Shown here piece after piece: positions 5,681 to 7,233 of a stretch of 7,233 nt of DNA (position 1 is its first letter; each line of letters begins with the position of its first letter). Below the pieces are notes generated by a model, which was given only the letters and a program-made list of their open reading frames with translations, made no database searches and had not been told where the DNA came from. The position numbers and the translations under genes were made by a program. The stretch comes from UBA7887 sp964408735 (GTDB lineage Bacteria; Pseudomonadota; Alphaproteobacteria; UBA7887): contig CAYPAX010000153.1 in NCBI GenBank assembly GCA_964408735.1, forward strand, positions 1 to 7,233. The letters are read 5' to 3'.

Positions 5681-6949
5681 GTGACAAAAGACCTGTCGCC
5701 GATCCTGGCAGCCTATTTGCGCCGCACACGCAAGAGCGCCGCAGCCCAGGTCAGGGCCGATATCGTGCTGCCTGGTGGCACCTCGCGCCAGGCCGGCTAC
5801 TGGGCGCCCTATCCATTGACCTTCGCGCGCGGCGAGGGACCGTTTCTCTGGGATGTCGACGGCAATCGCTATCTCGATCTGATCAACAACTACACTGCCA
5901 TGGTGCACGGCCATGGCTATGCGCCGATCGTCGAGGCGGCGCGGCGCCATGCGGCGCTTGGCACTGGTTGGGTCGGCGGCAATCTCGAGCAGTTGGCACT
6001 GGCCGAGGAGATCGTCGGGCGGGTGGCCGCGGTGGAGCAGGTGCGCTTCACCAATTCCGGCACCGAAGCCGGCGCCCTGGCCTTCACCATCGCGCGCAAG
6101 GTCACGGGTCGGGCGAAGCTGCTGATGGCGCGCTACGGCTATCATGGCTCGCTGATGGAATTCGAGACCGGCTCCTTCGGCCATGAAGGGCCGGCGACGC
6201 TGCTGGCCGATTACAACGACCTGACGGATTTCGAGCGCGTCCTTTCGGAGCATGGCAACGGCATCGCCGCGGTCTTCCTCGAGCCGGTGCTGGGCTCGGG
6301 CGGCGTGGTCAGTGGTGAGTCGCTGTTCCTGCAAGGCGTGCAAGCCGCGGCACGCCGGGCCGGCGCGCTGTTCGTGCTCGACGAGGTGTTGACCTTGCGT
6401 TTCGCCCACGGTGGGGTTCAAGGCGACTGCGGGCTAGCGCCCGATCTCACCATGTTCGGCAAGCTGATCGGTGGCGGCTATCCGGTCGGCGCCGTCGGCG
6501 GCCGGCGGGAGTTGCTGAAGATCTTCGATCCCGCCGACCTCAAGCTGTTTCATACAGGCACCTTCAACGCCAATCCAGTGACCATGGCCGCGGGTCTGGT
6601 TTCGCTCGGCCACCTCACTCGCGAGCGCATCGAGGCCATGGCGGCCGCCGCCATCACCATGGAGAAGGGACTGGAGCGAGCGGCGGCGAAGGTCGGACTG
6701 CCACTCTCGATCAATCGCCACGGCTCGTGCCTCAACGTCTATTTCAGCGCCCACGTGCCACGTTCGTCGATCGTGCGCCAGGACGGTGCGCTGATCGGCG
6801 CCTTCCACCTCGCGGCGATGAACCATGGCCTGTTCCTGGCGCCGCGCGGCATGATCGCGCTGTCGACCGTCACCACGCCCGCGCAGCTGGCCGAGGCACT
6901 GGAGCGGGCCGAAGCGGCCATGGCCGAGGTGGCGGCTGAAACGACATAA
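5681..6949 (+). CDS. Class III PLP aminotransferase, probable beta-amino acid (beta-phenylalanine) type
   Basis: Protein of 422 residues in the glutamate-1-semialdehyde aminomutase branch of class III (fold type I) PLP aminotransferases. Visible features are RGEGPFLWDVDGNRYLD (50-66), the phosphate-binding NSGTEA (125-130), the ring-stacking YGYHG (152-156), Asp234 in LDEV for the pyridine nitrogen, the PLP Lys261 in FGKLIGGGYPVGA, and HTGTFNANP (291-299). From memory, the Variovorax beta-phenylalanine aminotransferase VpAT uses Arg41 in NSRS for the beta-amino acid carboxylate and Arg398 in SPRG for 2-oxoglutarate; the counterparts here are Arg36 (TSRQ) and Arg389 (APRG). It would exchange a beta-amino acid with its 3-oxo acid, fitting the aminomutase encoded ten bases upstream. 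The GTG at 5681 has AGGGG seven bases upstream; an earlier ATG at 5618 would overlap the aminomutase and add 21 residues unlike the family. A true GSA aminomutase is unlikely because its PGGVNSPVRAF start is absent. Confidence 0.88.
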   Translation: MTKDLSPILAAYLRRTRKSAAAQVRADIVLPGGTSRQAGYWAPYPLTFARGEGPFLWDVDGNRYLDLINNYTAMVHGHGYAPIVEAARRHAALGTGWVGGNLEQLALAEEIVGRVAAVEQVRFTNSGTEAGALAFTIARKVTGRAKLLMARYGYHGSLMEFETGSFGHEGPATLLADYNDLTDFERVLSEHGNGIAAVFLEPVLGSGGVVSGESLFLQGVQAAARRAGALFVLDEVLTLRFAHGGVQGDCGLAPDLTMFGKLIGGGYPVGAVGGRRELLKIFDPADLKLFHTGTFNANPVTMAAGLVSLGHLTRERIEAMAAAAITMEKGLERAAAKVGLPLSINRHGSCLNVYFSAHVPRSSIVRQDGALIGAFHLAAMNHGLFLAPRGMIALSTVTTPAQLAEALERAEAAMAEVAAETT

Positions 6950-6993
6950 GAGCCGGTCATTAACCAATCCTTACGGCCATGTGACGGAGCCCC

Positions 6994-7233
6994 TCAGGCT
7001 TCGAAGGCTGTGCCCAGTGGTCCCGGCCGGTGCCGCCAGACCTCGCCGTCGGGAAAGCGGTGGCGGGCGACGAAAGTCTCGTCCATCTCCAGGCCCCAGC
7101 CCGGCGCGGCCGGTGTGACATAGTGGCCGTCGCGCACGGCCAGGGGCTCGGTGAAGACGCCGTCTTGCAGGAAGTCGATATATTCGACCAGGCGGCCTTC
7201 GCTTGTGGCAGAGACGCCGACCTGATCCCAGAT
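6994..7233 (-). CDS. Enolase superfamily sugar-acid dehydratase (L-fuconate dehydratase-like), C-terminal end only
   Basis: Only the last 79 codons are inside the window; the 5' part lies beyond 7233. The visible peptide includes VEYIDFLQDGVFTEP, then a Tyr-Val-Thr-Pro / Ala-Pro-Gly-Trp-Gly-Leu-Glu-Met stretch, and ends RHRFPDGEVW followed by a short tail. That order (HxF-like segment, basic/Gly turn, PTAPGxSAEM-like motif, RxxFPDGxxW) is typical of the C-terminus of fuconate dehydratase and related mandelate racemase/enolase-family enzymes, which dehydrate sugar acids using Mg2+. The catalytic residues lie outside the window, so the exact substrate cannot be judged. It is convergent with the aminotransferase gene, 44 bp away, and probably belongs to a separate transcription unit reading in from the right. 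Confidence 0.7.
   Translation of the reverse strand: MWDQVGVSATSEGRLVEYIDFLQDGVFTEPLAVRDGHYVTPAAPGWGLEMDETFVARHRFPDGEVWRHRPGPLGTAFEA

Noticed and set aside
5507..6421. 304-codon open frame on the minus strand across the aminomutase/aminotransferase junction
   Set aside because: It overlaps two clearly conserved enzyme genes and its translation has no family features; a GC-rich antisense shadow.
6434..6967. 177-codon minus-strand frame antisense to the aminotransferase gene
   Set aside because: Low-complexity Arg/Gly/His-rich translation with no motif; the plus strand carries the PLP lysine region.
6950..6993. Bidirectional terminator between the convergent aminotransferase and dehydratase genes
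   Set aside because: I found no stable GC-rich stem followed by a T-run in these 44 bases; only short imperfect complementarities.

Overview
The window is GC-rich, uses GTG as well as ATG starts, and has strong GGAGG-type ribosome binding sites. The protein families (SAM–cyclase–AAA hybrids, Lrp/AsnC regulators, class III transaminases, a fuconate dehydratase-like enolase) fit an alphaproteobacterium, perhaps Rhizobiales or Rhodospirillales. That placement comes from family and style only, not from a marker gene.

Left part (1-1802, minus strand): a SAM domain – class III nucleotide cyclase – AAA ATPase signalling protein. Its reading frame stops at 33-35, right after the ATPase module and before the long C-terminal helical part that such proteins normally carry. 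Its cyclase domain also has His where the catalytic Asn is expected. Middle-left (2003-3418, plus strand): two tightly spaced genes. One encodes a 185-residue Tat-exported protein of unknown family. The other encodes a 282-residue heme-oxygenase-like di-iron (HDO) protein with a recognisable set of metal ligands and an unexplained ~80-residue N-terminal part.

Middle-right (3429-6949): an Lrp/AsnC regulator on the minus strand faces away from a two-gene plus-strand operon. The first operon gene is an MIO-type aromatic amino acid ammonia-lyase/aminomutase whose cofactor triad is Thr-Ser-Gly instead of Ala-Ser-Gly. The second is a class III PLP aminotransferase. Residues I can place in both enzymes match, from memory, those of the bacterial phenylalanine 2,3-aminomutase PaPAM and the beta-phenylalanine aminotransferase VpAT. 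The simplest reading is a small regulon that turns alpha-phenylalanine (or a similar amino acid) into the beta-isomer and then interconverts that with its 3-oxo acid. The 175-bp divergent gap holds a 15-bp inverted repeat and a 10-bp tandem repeat that could be regulator sites.

Right end (6994-7233, minus strand): the C-terminal 79 residues of an enolase-superfamily sugar-acid dehydratase, cut by the window edge. No RNA genes, insertion sequences, CRISPR arrays or convincing terminators were seen. The most interesting parts are the aminomutase/aminotransferase/Lrp cluster and the Tat protein–HDO pair.
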